Below are positions 38,669 through 45,929 of a stretch of 64,000 nucleotides of DNA, in pieces. The notes under the pieces are model-generated. The model did no database searches, was not told where the DNA came from, and saw only the letters and a program-made list of their open reading frames with translations. Position numbers and translations under genes: made by a program. Source of the DNA: Alphaproteobacteria bacterium Ga0077535 (lineage in GTDB: Bacteria > Pseudomonadota > Alphaproteobacteria > Caulobacterales > Aquidulcibacteraceae); assembly GCA_001464425.1 (NCBI GenBank), contig LNEK01000032.1, forward strand, positions 35,239 through 99,238, in the 5' to 3' direction. How positions within the stretch are numbered: the stretch's first letter is position 1; each line of letters starts with the position of its first letter.

Positions 38669-39511
38669 ATGCGCTCACTTCTTATCGCCACCGCCCTGAT
38701 CGGCATTCTCACCGCCTCCGCGTCCGCCCAAACCGGGCCAAACGCGCGCGAAGCCTATGTCGAGCGCCGGGGCCTGATCGAAGCCGATACGCGCTGCCGC
38801 CTGCTCACCTCGACGATCCGCGATGCGCTGAATGTCTCCGTCGCACAAGCGCGGGGCTCGCTGCTCCGCGCCGGCTGGTCAAACGCACAGATGCGCGAAC
38901 TCGACGGCGCCGTCGTCAACGCCGCCAGCCAGCGCGCGTGCAACGATGCGCGCACCGCGGCCTCGGTCACTTCCGTGTCCCGCACCGTGGCTCAGTGGGC
39001 TAATGCCGGCACTATGGAGTTTCCGGGCTGGGACCGCGCCTGGATCGCGCGCCGCACCAGCGAAGGCTGGCGCATCGGTCAAATCATAGACACGCCGATG
39101 AGCGCAATTTTCGGCGTCCGCCAAGTTGGTGAAACACAACGGCTGACCTTGGTGATACCCGTCGCACGCGGCGAAACCGCGCCGCGCTCCGTTTCTATGA
39201 TCATGCGTGACCCTGCGCGCGCGCGCAGCGAGATCAGCCTCAATCAGCGCATCGCCAGCGGCCTTGAAGCCGGCCTGCCCTCGCCAGCGCAAGCACGAAC
39301 GGTCCCCGCTGCGCGCAGCATCGAGCAATTGCCCAATGGCCGCAGCCAAGCCGTATTCACCTTCACGGATACAACCTTTCGCGATCTTCTCGCCTTAGAT
39401 CCGCGCGAGAGCATCGAACTGCGCGTGCAAAGCGGACGCGCCGCGCAAAGCTTATTGGTTGAAGTAGGCGATATCGGCGCGGCGCGCGCCTTTCTCACTA
39501 TTCGCCGCTAA
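38669..39511 (+). CDS. exported protein of unknown function
   Basis: A 280-residue protein with a clear signal peptide (MRSLLIATALIGILTASASAQ). The mature part begins with a helical region containing two cysteines (ADTRCRLLTS and SQRACNDAR), followed by a probable beta-rich domain (GWDRAWIARRTSEGWRIGQII, RLTLVIPVARG) and ends with a second beta region (AQSLLVEVGDIGAARAFLTIRR). I do not recognise the family. It ends convergently, overlapping the stop of the DivJ-like kinase gene by four bases. Confidence 0.65.
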   Translation: MRSLLIATALIGILTASASAQTGPNAREAYVERRGLIEADTRCRLLTSTIRDALNVSVAQARGSLLRAGWSNAQMRELDGAVVNAASQRACNDARTAASVTSVSRTVAQWANAGTMEFPGWDRAWIARRTSEGWRIGQIIDTPMSAIFGVRQVGETQRLTLVIPVARGETAPRSVSMIMRDPARARSEISLNQRIASGLEAGLPSPAQARTVPAARSIEQLPNGRSQAVFTFTDTTFRDLLALDPRESIELRVQSGRAAQSLLVEVGDIGAARAFLTIRR

Positions 39512-40719
39512 TCTGCGGCAAGAACGGGCAGCGTCACCCGCACCAGCGCGCCGCCGCCCGGCGCCTCGTGGAATGTCAGCGCCCCGCCATGCAGCTCAGC
39601 CAGCGCGCGCACCAGCGATAGCCCAAGCCCCGTGCCTTCTGCACGCGCGCCGCCAGACCCCCGCTCATAAGCCTGCCCCAACGTTTCGCGCTCATTTTCC
39701 GGAATGCCTGGCCCGTTATCGATCGTCTCCAGCACGAGTGCGCCGTCGCGCGCCTGCGCCGATACGATCACGCGCCCTTCTTCCGGCGTGAACTTGATCG
39801 CATTGCCCAACGTGTTGATCAAAATGCGCTTCAACGCTCGCGCGTCGGCGTTGACATTCAGCGCCTGCTCCGGGGTCACCATGCCGAGCGCAATGCGCTT
39901 CTTCTCAGAGCTGTCAGCTGAGAGGCGCACGACATCTTCGACCACCGCGCGCACATCAAACGTCTCGCGCTCTAACTCGAACCGCCCCGCCTCGATCTTT
40001 GAGAGATCGAGCAGATCGTTCACGAGCCCGAGCAGATGCGTGCCGCTCTTTCGAATAAGCCCCGCGTACTCGACATAGCGCGCGCCCACTTCGCCGAAGA
40101 TTTGGCGCTCGATCATTTCAGAGAAACCGAGGATGTGATTCAGCGGCGTCCGCAACTCATGCGAAACCTCAGCAATGCGCTGACCCATCTCCGTGTCGCG
40201 CGCAGCCGCAGGCGCCCGCTGAGAGATCGCCATCAGCCCCGTCGCGAAGGCAATCGAGACGGCCGCCATCGCCTCAGCAAAGCCGCCCAGCATTCCCTTC
40301 GTTGCAAAGGCCGCAAACGCCGCCGCCGCCGCGAACCCCAGCGCCGCCGCCCCCCCGGCCTCGGGCGCCCAGGGCCGACCCAAAGCTAAACACATCGCCG
40401 GCGCAATGATCAGCGACGCGGCCAGCGGCGAGGTCGCGCCGCCGGAACCTGCCGCCAGTCCCATCGTGGCAATCAACCAAACCAGAATGAAACTCACATC
40501 CACGGGCAGTTTGCCGAGATGAGGTAATAGGATGAACCCGGCCAGAGCCGGCGCCAGCGAGAGCGCCACAGCGCCCGCCAAATGCCGCGTTTCCGCGCCT
40601 GCTAACCAAGCCAGAGTCGCGGAAACCACGACCCCGGCCAGCCAAAGCCAGCACGCCAGCGCCAACAGCGCGCGTGGCGCTGCTTTTGCAGGGTTTGTTA
40701 CTGCTGATTTCGTTGACAC
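39508..40719 (-). CDS. DivJ-like membrane sensor histidine kinase
   Basis: A 403-residue histidine kinase. The first 190 residues are about six hydrophobic segments with very short loops (for example LLALACWLWLAGVVVSATLAWL and VSFILVWLIATMGLAAGS), leaving no large periplasmic domain. The kinase core has AEVSHELRTPLNHILGFSEMIERQIFG, LGNAIKFTPEEG, IDNGPGIPENE and GTGLGLSL. The H-box neighbourhood (FGEVGARYVEYAGLIRKSGTHLLGLVNDLLDLSKIEAG) belongs to the PleC/DivJ/PdhS group, and the membrane-embedded N-terminus recalls DivJ, the polar DivK kinase of Caulobacter. It lacks DivJ's longer linker, so orthology is uncertain. The start appears to be GTG at 40719, without an obvious ribosome binding site. 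Confidence 0.6.
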   Translation of the reverse strand: MSTKSAVTNPAKAAPRALLALACWLWLAGVVVSATLAWLAGAETRHLAGAVALSLAPALAGFILLPHLGKLPVDVSFILVWLIATMGLAAGSGGATSPLAASLIIAPAMCLALGRPWAPEAGGAAALGFAAAAAFAAFATKGMLGGFAEAMAAVSIAFATGLMAISQRAPAAARDTEMGQRIAEVSHELRTPLNHILGFSEMIERQIFGEVGARYVEYAGLIRKSGTHLLGLVNDLLDLSKIEAGRFELERETFDVRAVVEDVVRLSADSSEKKRIALGMVTPEQALNVNADARALKRILINTLGNAIKFTPEEGRVIVSAQARDGALVLETIDNGPGIPENERETLGQAYERGSGGARAEGTGLGLSLVRALAELHGGALTFHEAPGGGALVRVTLPVLAAD

Positions 40720-40833
40720 CGAAAGGCGGCCCGCGAGTAAAAGACTTCTTAACGCGCTCAGAGAGACGATGCCCGCTTCGAGTCGCTATCGGAAGCGGAC
40801 TCAACCAGTCGGGATTTTTAGGGAGTAGAGCCG

Positions 40834-41823
40834 ATGCGCAGTCTTGCTGCATGGACGACCACCGCAGCAGTCGCCCTTCTTGGAGGCGCGAATGCCCAGA
40901 CGGTGGCTGAAGACGGCAATTTGCAAACCGCCATTACGGCCTATGCAGCCTATCAGAATGATGTGTCGGAGCTGCGCTCCACCGCACCACGTGACGCGAA
41001 CACACTGGAGACGGCGCTCGATCGCGTCGCCCGCCACAACCGCGATGAGCTGACACGCGGCTGGATCGCATACGGCGCGCAAACCGCAGCGCAATCGCCA
41101 GCCTTCGTGCAAGGCGTGCGCGACGCCGCTGCATATTACGGCCGCGACGCCGTGATCTGGGCTGTCACCGTTGACCCCGCTTACGCACGCAGCCTGCGCG
41201 GCGGCCAAGAAGCCACCCGCATGCTTCTGGAATCCGCGAACGCGGATTCACAGCGCATCATCAGCGTCGCGGATCGCTATCAAGAACTTGCCTATTCAAT
41301 CCAACGCCAGCGTTGGGCCAACGCCGTCGCGCCCGCCCAAGCGGCGCGCGTTCAGCGCATTCGCACACTCGGCCGCGAAGGCGCGCCAGATGATGCTGTC
41401 CCCTCGACCGTTTCTCCGCGTCTCACGGTAGCGACGCTCAGCGTCCAGCCCAGCGATCCGACCGCCTACGGCGGCCGCCGCTTCTGGGACGCCGTTCGCG
41501 GCGGCGATCAAGTCGTAGAAGTCGCCGCCGAAGCGCTGGACCGCATGTCGGCCGTCGCCGCGCTCCAAGCGCTCGACGCAGTCGAAGCCAACCAAAGCGC
41601 CGTCAGCCGCCTGATCAGCGATCCGCGTTCGCGCGATTGCATCGAGATGGCCCAACTGCAGCTCTATCAATGCATGTCGGCCGCGCGCTTCCGCTATGAG
41701 AACGCGTTCTGCCTCGGCCAGCACGGCCTCCGCGACATCGGCACCTGCATCGGCGCCGTTGGCCAAGCCGACACCGCCGCCATGACGCCGCTGCCGACAG
41801 CCGGCCGCGCCGGTCGCGACTAA
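40834..41823 (+). CDS. exported, cysteine-containing protein of unknown function
   Basis: A 329-residue protein with a signal peptide (MRSLAAWTTTAAVALLGGANAQ). The mature protein is mostly helical. The C-terminal third has four cysteines in a pattern like a small disulfide-stabilised helical domain: RDCIEMAQLQLYQCMSAARFRYENAFCLGQHGLRDIGTCIGA. I do not recognise the family. GGGAG nine bases upstream supports the ATG. It is divergent from the DivJ-like kinase (114-base gap), a context that may be worth comparing across genomes. Confidence 0.65.
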   Translation: MRSLAAWTTTAAVALLGGANAQTVAEDGNLQTAITAYAAYQNDVSELRSTAPRDANTLETALDRVARHNRDELTRGWIAYGAQTAAQSPAFVQGVRDAAAYYGRDAVIWAVTVDPAYARSLRGGQEATRMLLESANADSQRIISVADRYQELAYSIQRQRWANAVAPAQAARVQRIRTLGREGAPDDAVPSTVSPRLTVATLSVQPSDPTAYGGRRFWDAVRGGDQVVEVAAEALDRMSAVAALQALDAVEANQSAVSRLISDPRSRDCIEMAQLQLYQCMSAARFRYENAFCLGQHGLRDIGTCIGAVGQADTAAMTPLPTAGRAGRD

Positions 41824-41866
41824 GCGTAGCCTTGCCCCGAGGCGCGCGAAGGCGCATCTCGGAGCC

Positions 41867-42292
41867 ATGGCGACGATCGACGCAACCATCACGGAACTTG
41901 CAGACGAATTTGCGCTCCTCCCAGATTGGGAGGAGCGCATTTCGTATGTGATCGAACTCGCACGCGCGCTTGAGCCGCTTGCCGATGAACATCGCACCGA
42001 AGCCAATCGCGTGCGCGGCTGCACGAGCCAGGTTTGGCTCGTCTCAGAACGCCGCCAAGAAGCGCCGGAACAGCTCTATTTCCGCGGCGATTCAGATGCG
42101 CACCTCGTGCGCGGCGAAGTGGCGATGCTGCTCCGCATCTTCTCCGGTCGGACGCCCCAGGAGATTCTCTCCGTCGATCCCCGCAACGTGTTCGAGCGCC
42201 TCGGCCTGAAAGAGGCGCTCACCGCGCAACGGTCAAACGGCCTATTCTCAATGATGAAGCGCATCCAGGACGAAGCCCGCGCCGCGCTCTAG
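41867..42292 (+). CDS. sufE: SufE-family cysteine desulfurase activator
   Basis: A 141-residue SufE. The sulfur-accepting cysteine lies in N-R-V-R-G-C-T-S-Q-V-W near residue 52, and the family motifs L-P-D-W-E-E-R (residues 18-24) and VRGEVAMLLRIFSGRTPQEIL are present. SufE accepts persulfide from SufS and passes it to the SufBCD scaffold for iron-sulfur cluster assembly. It is a stand-alone gene here, 43 bases after an exported-protein gene, with the main suf operon not in the window. Its 3' end overlaps the convergent DUF6456 gene by four bases. Confidence 0.92.
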   Translation: MATIDATITELADEFALLPDWEERISYVIELARALEPLADEHRTEANRVRGCTSQVWLVSERRQEAPEQLYFRGDSDAHLVRGEVAMLLRIFSGRTPQEILSVDPRNVFERLGLKEALTAQRSNGLFSMMKRIQDEARAAL

Positions 42293-43035
42293 CGCGCAAA
42301 CGCCTGCGCCAACTGCGCCAGCCCCAACTTGAGCGCCAGCTTAGCCGAACGCGACGGCCAACCTTCTCCGCGCTCGATAGCTTCAAGGCCGTCCTCATTC
42401 AGGCACACGCGCTCCACGATCCGGCGCAGCGGCGGCGCCAGCGCATTTAGCGCATCGGCAACCCGCCGCGCCCTATCGCAGCGCGCCGCCATCGCGCGCT
42501 CCTGAGCGTTGCTAGCGCCGCGCGACGAGCCAATTGGCGGCGCGCTCCAATCAGATCCACGCGTCAGGCCCGCTTGGCTCGCCTCCCAATCGTTGCGCAG
42601 CATTTGCGCCGCCTGCAGTTCGGAAGCACTCAGCCACAATCCGCCATCAACGCCAGGCAAAGCCGCGAGCTTGCGCAACACGTTGCTTCGCGCGACGCCG
42701 CGCACAACCCTCTCGCTTCTGTCGGCGTCCACGACCACCCGCGCTTCGAGTTCAACATGCTGCGCCAAAAACGGCGCCTCGCCGACGTCGTCGTCTTCGC
42801 GGCGCAAACGTGCGCGCCCTGCGTCGCTGAGTACGAACGCGTCTTTACCGCGCGCGACGATCACCCCATCGGCCTCCAACTGCCTCACTGAAACTGCGAG
42901 CAATCGCGCAGTGGGCCTGCGTCTGCGATCGCCGCCCGTGAAGACGCCGTAGCCGATGCCGTCACGATCCCGGGCCAGCACCGCGCCATGCGCAGCAAGC
43001 CGCAGCAAAACGCGTTCTTCGACACGCGCGCTCAT
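42289..43035 (-). CDS. DUF6456 protein with N-terminal winged-helix-like region
   Basis: A 248-residue protein. The N-terminal 90 residues resemble a winged-helix DNA-binding domain (VEERVLLRLAAHGAVLARDRDGIGY, LLAVSVRQLEADGVIVARGKDAFVLSDAGRARLRR). The C-terminal part matches DUF6456, an alphaproteobacterial domain (LWLSASELQAAQMLRNDWEASQAGL, DWSAPPIG, ALAPPLRRIVERVCLNEDGLEAIERGEGWPSRSAKLALKLGL), which resembles a sigma-like helical bundle. A DNA-binding regulatory role is inferred. The ATG at 43035 overlaps the stop of the upstream DnaA-domain-IV-like gene by four bases, so the two proteins are made together. Confidence 0.7.
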   Translation of the reverse strand: MSARVEERVLLRLAAHGAVLARDRDGIGYGVFTGGDRRRRPTARLLAVSVRQLEADGVIVARGKDAFVLSDAGRARLRREDDDVGEAPFLAQHVELEARVVVDADRSERVVRGVARSNVLRKLAALPGVDGGLWLSASELQAAQMLRNDWEASQAGLTRGSDWSAPPIGSSRGASNAQERAMAARCDRARRVADALNALAPPLRRIVERVCLNEDGLEAIERGEGWPSRSAKLALKLGLAQLAQAFAR

Positions 43036-43382
43036 TGCGCCAACTCGCGCGGCGCGCCAGGCGCCGGCGCTTTGCGCAGCATCGCTTCGAGCGCGCCGAT
43101 CCAAAGATCGAACTGCATCTCCTCGCGGCGATCCTCGATCGCGTGGCACGCATGCGCCACGGTCGAACGATCGCGCTCGAACGCCATTGCGACGCGCGCC
43201 AAGCTCAGCTCGAAGCCGACATGGCAAAGATACATGGCCACTTGGCGCGCGAACGCCGCGGCGGTCGAGCCGCGCCGCCGATCCAGAATTTCCGCTTCCG
43301 CGATGCCTAACCCGTATGCCGCGACACCCGCCGCCAGCTGCGCGGCGGCCGCATCAGCGGCGCGCCGTTCGCTCAAATCCAT
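43032..43382 (-). CDS. small DnaA domain IV-like helix-turn-helix protein
   Basis: A 116-residue protein whose core (RQVAMYLCHVGFELSLARVAMAFERDRSTVAHACHAIEDRREE) matches DnaA domain IV, including the D-R-x-T-V-x-H-A signature helix that reads DnaA boxes. The ATPase and N-terminal interaction domains of DnaA are absent. It could bind DnaA-box-like DNA and act as a regulator or competitor of initiation, an inference from the domain alone. The ATG at 43382 has GGAGG five bases upstream; an earlier TTG is less likely. It is first in a two-gene unit with the DUF6456 protein (four-base overlap) and lies downstream of mucR. Confidence 0.75.
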   Translation of the reverse strand: MDLSERRAADAAAAQLAAGVAAYGLGIAEAEILDRRRGSTAAAFARQVAMYLCHVGFELSLARVAMAFERDRSTVAHACHAIEDRREEMQFDLWIGALEAMLRKAPAPGAPRELAQ

Positions 43383-43456
43383 CTCAACCTCCAAACGTCT
43401 AATCCAAAGAGAGGATAAAGCCGTTCTTCAGGTGTGGGATAGATTTTGTCCTATTT

Positions 43457-43849
43457 CTAGGTTTTTTTTCCTAAGCCCATCCGTTTGGCTAGGTTCGAGC
43501 GCTCTTTCGCGTAGTTCGGCGCCACCATCGGGTAATCGTGCGGGAGGCCCCATTTGGTCCGATATTCGTCCGGGCTCATCGCATAACGGGTGCGCAGATG
43601 GCGCTTCAAGGATTTGAATTTCTTGCCGTCTTCCAGGCAGATAATGAAATCCGGAGTGACCGACTTCTTCACCGAAACAGCCGGCTCAGGCGCAGGCTCG
43701 GCCACCCTGGGTGCGCCGGACACCTCAACCAAAGCGGCGTGAACAGTCCGAATGAGACCGGGGATGTCCTGGGGCGCGACTTCATTGGCGGAAACGAAAG
43801 CCGAAACGATATCGGCCGCCATCCCTACCAAGTCCTGCTGCCGCTCCAT
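43457..43849 (-). CDS. mucR: MucR/Ros-family zinc-finger transcriptional regulator
   Basis: A 130-residue MucR-type regulator. The Ros/MucR core is TPDFIICLEDGKKFKSLKRHLRTRYAMSPDEYRTKWGLPHDYPMVAPNYAKERSNLAKRMGLG, with the C-L-E-D-G-K-K-x-K-x-L-K-R-H-L zinc-finger segment in the C-x-x-D form seen in rhizobial and Caulobacter MucR proteins. MucR is a global repressor of surface polysaccharide, motility and cell-cycle genes and often represses itself. The ATG at 43849 is used; a GTG lies two codons earlier. The gene ends in an A8 run just before the stop (GKKT). It has its own AT-richer 150-base upstream region (43850-44002), which separates it from the antiporter operon. Confidence 0.93.
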   Translation of the reverse strand: MERQQDLVGMAADIVSAFVSANEVAPQDIPGLIRTVHAALVEVSGAPRVAEPAPEPAVSVKKSVTPDFIICLEDGKKFKSLKRHLRTRYAMSPDEYRTKWGLPHDYPMVAPNYAKERSNLAKRMGLGKKT

Positions 43850-44002
43850 TTGCACTACTCATCCGGCTCAATACTATTGGCGCGAACTATAGATGGAATA
43901 GGCAATCCTGGAAAGGCCAAAACCAAGCATAGCAGCCCGTCTTCCTGAGCAGGATTTCGTGCTGCGCCCTGATTACTAAACCTATACCTGCGCGACAGGC
44001 CG
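43850..44002. other. AT-rich spacer upstream of mucR
   Basis: About 150 bases, noticeably more AT-rich than the coding DNA around it, between the end of the antiporter operon and mucR. It should contain the mucR promoter and, given that MucR proteins bind AT-rich DNA, a likely autoregulatory site. No clear rho-independent terminator for the antiporter operon was found by eye. Confidence 0.4.
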
Positions 44003-45694
44003 CTAAATGAAGAGCAGGATGATCATCAGGAATGACCCGATCGAGATGAACTGGACGACGTTTGCCGCCCGCGCCGGCGCGAAGGGCCGATCGCAGAGCT
44101 GCGCCAGCGCCGCGATAACGCGCCCAACCGCATGTCCACTTTGCGCCGCAGCCGCCTGCCACGCGCCGTAAACGCGAAGCAGAAGCACCCCGGCCCACCG
44201 CCCCGCGAGCGCAAACGGCCCGCGATAGAGCGCATCGATATCGAGCGTGCGGATCGATAACGCCTTTGGCGCCGCGCCGATGGCATGCAGCGCCAAGAAA
44301 ATGAGGCCCGAGACCCCGAGCAGTTCAAACTGCGGCGCCAGCCGATCAATAGCGAACGGCTGAAACACCAACGCGGTCGGCATGAGATTATACAGCCACC
44401 CCGGCGCGAGACCGATGCTGAGGCACAAGAACGTCGCGAGCCCGGCGCCGAGCAACATTGGAAATGGCGCCTCATTGAACGGCACAGGCGCCGATGCGCG
44501 GTAAGCCGCAAGCGCCGGTCGCAACACTAATGACACCAGCAGCACGGCCGGCAGCGCAGCAATGCAAAGCCACAGCCAGCGCAGCTCCCATTGCGCCACC
44601 GATTCCAACGCAACCGTCTGCGTTGCGTAAAGCGCAAAGCCTGGAACGCCGGCAACCGCCAACCCTGCTGCAACCATCAGCAGCGAGGTGATCGGCATCG
44701 CGCGCGAGAGCCCGCTTAGAGCGGCCGCATCGACACTGCCACGCCGCTCCAGAACAGCGCCAAGCACCATTTGCAGCGCGACGAACGCAAGCAGCGCCGC
44801 AAACGCGTGCCCTTCTGCCGCCGCCATCGCCAGCGGCGAACCGACGCCGACCAGTGCGACACAGACGCCTGTCTGCGCCGTCAACCCGTAAGCGGCGGCG
44901 CGGCGCAGATCTGTCTCAGAGGCGGCGTAAAGTGCGCCAATCAAAATCATCGCAGCGCCAATCGGCACGAGCAGCGGCTCAGCCGGAAACAGGCGCGCCA
45001 GCGCGTACACGCCAAGCATCGTCGTGAAGGCTGACAACGCAGCGCCCCCAACCGGCGATGCATGCGATACGGCATCCTTCAGCCACACGTGAGCGAACGG
45101 CGCGCCCACGCGGATCATCAGCGCCGCGAAAATACAACCACCCGAAATCGTGGCCACATCGAGCCGGCCAATTTCAACGCTTGCGGCGCCGGCTGTCAGA
45201 TGCAGCGCAACGCCCACGAGGAAGAGCAAACCCTCAAGTCCGTGCCAAATCAGCAAACGCACGCCGGCGCGATTGGCATGTTCAATCGGCGAGGCGAACA
45301 CAGTCCAAGACGCAGCAAGACCAGCAAGCGCGGCCGTAGCCACGAAGATAATGAGATCGCCCACAAACAACGCCGACACCGAACCGCCGACCAACATCAG
45401 TATCGCCGCGTCCTCGTACCGGTTTCGCCGCGCGCCGGAATAAATCGAGAGCGCGATCAGCGCGATCAGTAGCGCGATGCCGAAGATGCGGTTCAGTGCA
45501 TCCAGATTGAGCAGCACGACCGGCAGCCCCATCTGCGCAATCGCATTGGCCGCGCCGAACTGGTAATCGAGCAAAAACCACATCGCCGCCAGCGCCGCGA
45601 ACGCCATGATTGGCGCCCGCGCAACGCGCGGCGCTGCAAGCACCGCAAGGCCGGCCAAGATCGGGATGAAGCCTGGATTAAGAGGGATTTCCAT
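44003..45694 (-). CDS. MrpD/NuoL-like antiporter subunit (third, distal)
   Basis: A 563-residue polytopic membrane protein of the proton-conducting NuoL/M/N-MrpA/D family and last gene of the operon. The TM7-type segment reads LMIRVGAPFAHVWLKDAVSHASPVGGAALSAF, where antiporter subunits have a lysine (F-K-x-G-x-x-P-x-H): here the position is Arg. The TM5-type segment LIIFVATAALAGLAASWTVF lacks the usual Glu. The C-terminal 110 residues form an extra region with two or three hydrophobic segments. The ATG at 45694 has GGAGGG seven bases upstream and overlaps the preceding small gene by 17 bases. It may be a channel half with altered ion chemistry; residue assignments are by-eye alignments. Confidence 0.8.
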   Translation of the reverse strand: MEIPLNPGFIPILAGLAVLAAPRVARAPIMAFAALAAMWFLLDYQFGAANAIAQMGLPVVLLNLDALNRIFGIALLIALIALSIYSGARRNRYEDAAILMLVGGSVSALFVGDLIIFVATAALAGLAASWTVFASPIEHANRAGVRLLIWHGLEGLLFLVGVALHLTAGAASVEIGRLDVATISGGCIFAALMIRVGAPFAHVWLKDAVSHASPVGGAALSAFTTMLGVYALARLFPAEPLLVPIGAAMILIGALYAASETDLRRAAAYGLTAQTGVCVALVGVGSPLAMAAAEGHAFAALLAFVALQMVLGAVLERRGSVDAAALSGLSRAMPITSLLMVAAGLAVAGVPGFALYATQTVALESVAQWELRWLWLCIAALPAVLLVSLVLRPALAAYRASAPVPFNEAPFPMLLGAGLATFLCLSIGLAPGWLYNLMPTALVFQPFAIDRLAPQFELLGVSGLIFLALHAIGAAPKALSIRTLDIDALYRGPFALAGRWAGVLLLRVYGAWQAAAAQSGHAVGRVIAALAQLCDRPFAPARAANVVQFISIGSFLMIILLFI

Positions 45695-45929
45695 CGCTTC
45701 CCTCCTTCCCGCGCGCGCCAAACAAGAACTGCGCAAGCCGCGCGGCGATCACCGCAAACAGCGCCGCGCCAAAGCCAATCGCCGCGGCCGCGCCAGGTTG
45801 CGCGCCCACCCAGAAGCCGCCAGGGCCGCGCAACATGAAGTCGAACACGACACCCGCCGCCGCTGCAGTGAAACACAGCAGAATGGCCAAGCCGGCGATA
45901 CCGCCGCGCGGAGGAGGCGCTCGGGTCAT
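45678..45929 (-). CDS. small two-helix membrane protein of the antiporter operon
   Basis: An 83-residue protein with two hydrophobic helices (GIAGLAILLCFTAAAAGVVFDFML and AAAAIGFGAALFAVIAARLAQFLFG) and charged ends. I do not recognise a named family. It is embedded between two large antiporter subunits: its ATG overlaps the stop of the upstream subunit by four bases and its stop overlaps the downstream ATG by 17 bases. The coupling argues for a real subunit or assembly factor of the complex. It has no visible counterpart in a canonical mrpA-G operon. Confidence 0.6.
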   Translation of the reverse strand: MTRAPPPRGGIAGLAILLCFTAAAAGVVFDFMLRGPGGFWVGAQPGAAAAIGFGAALFAVIAARLAQFLFGARGKEGSDGNPS

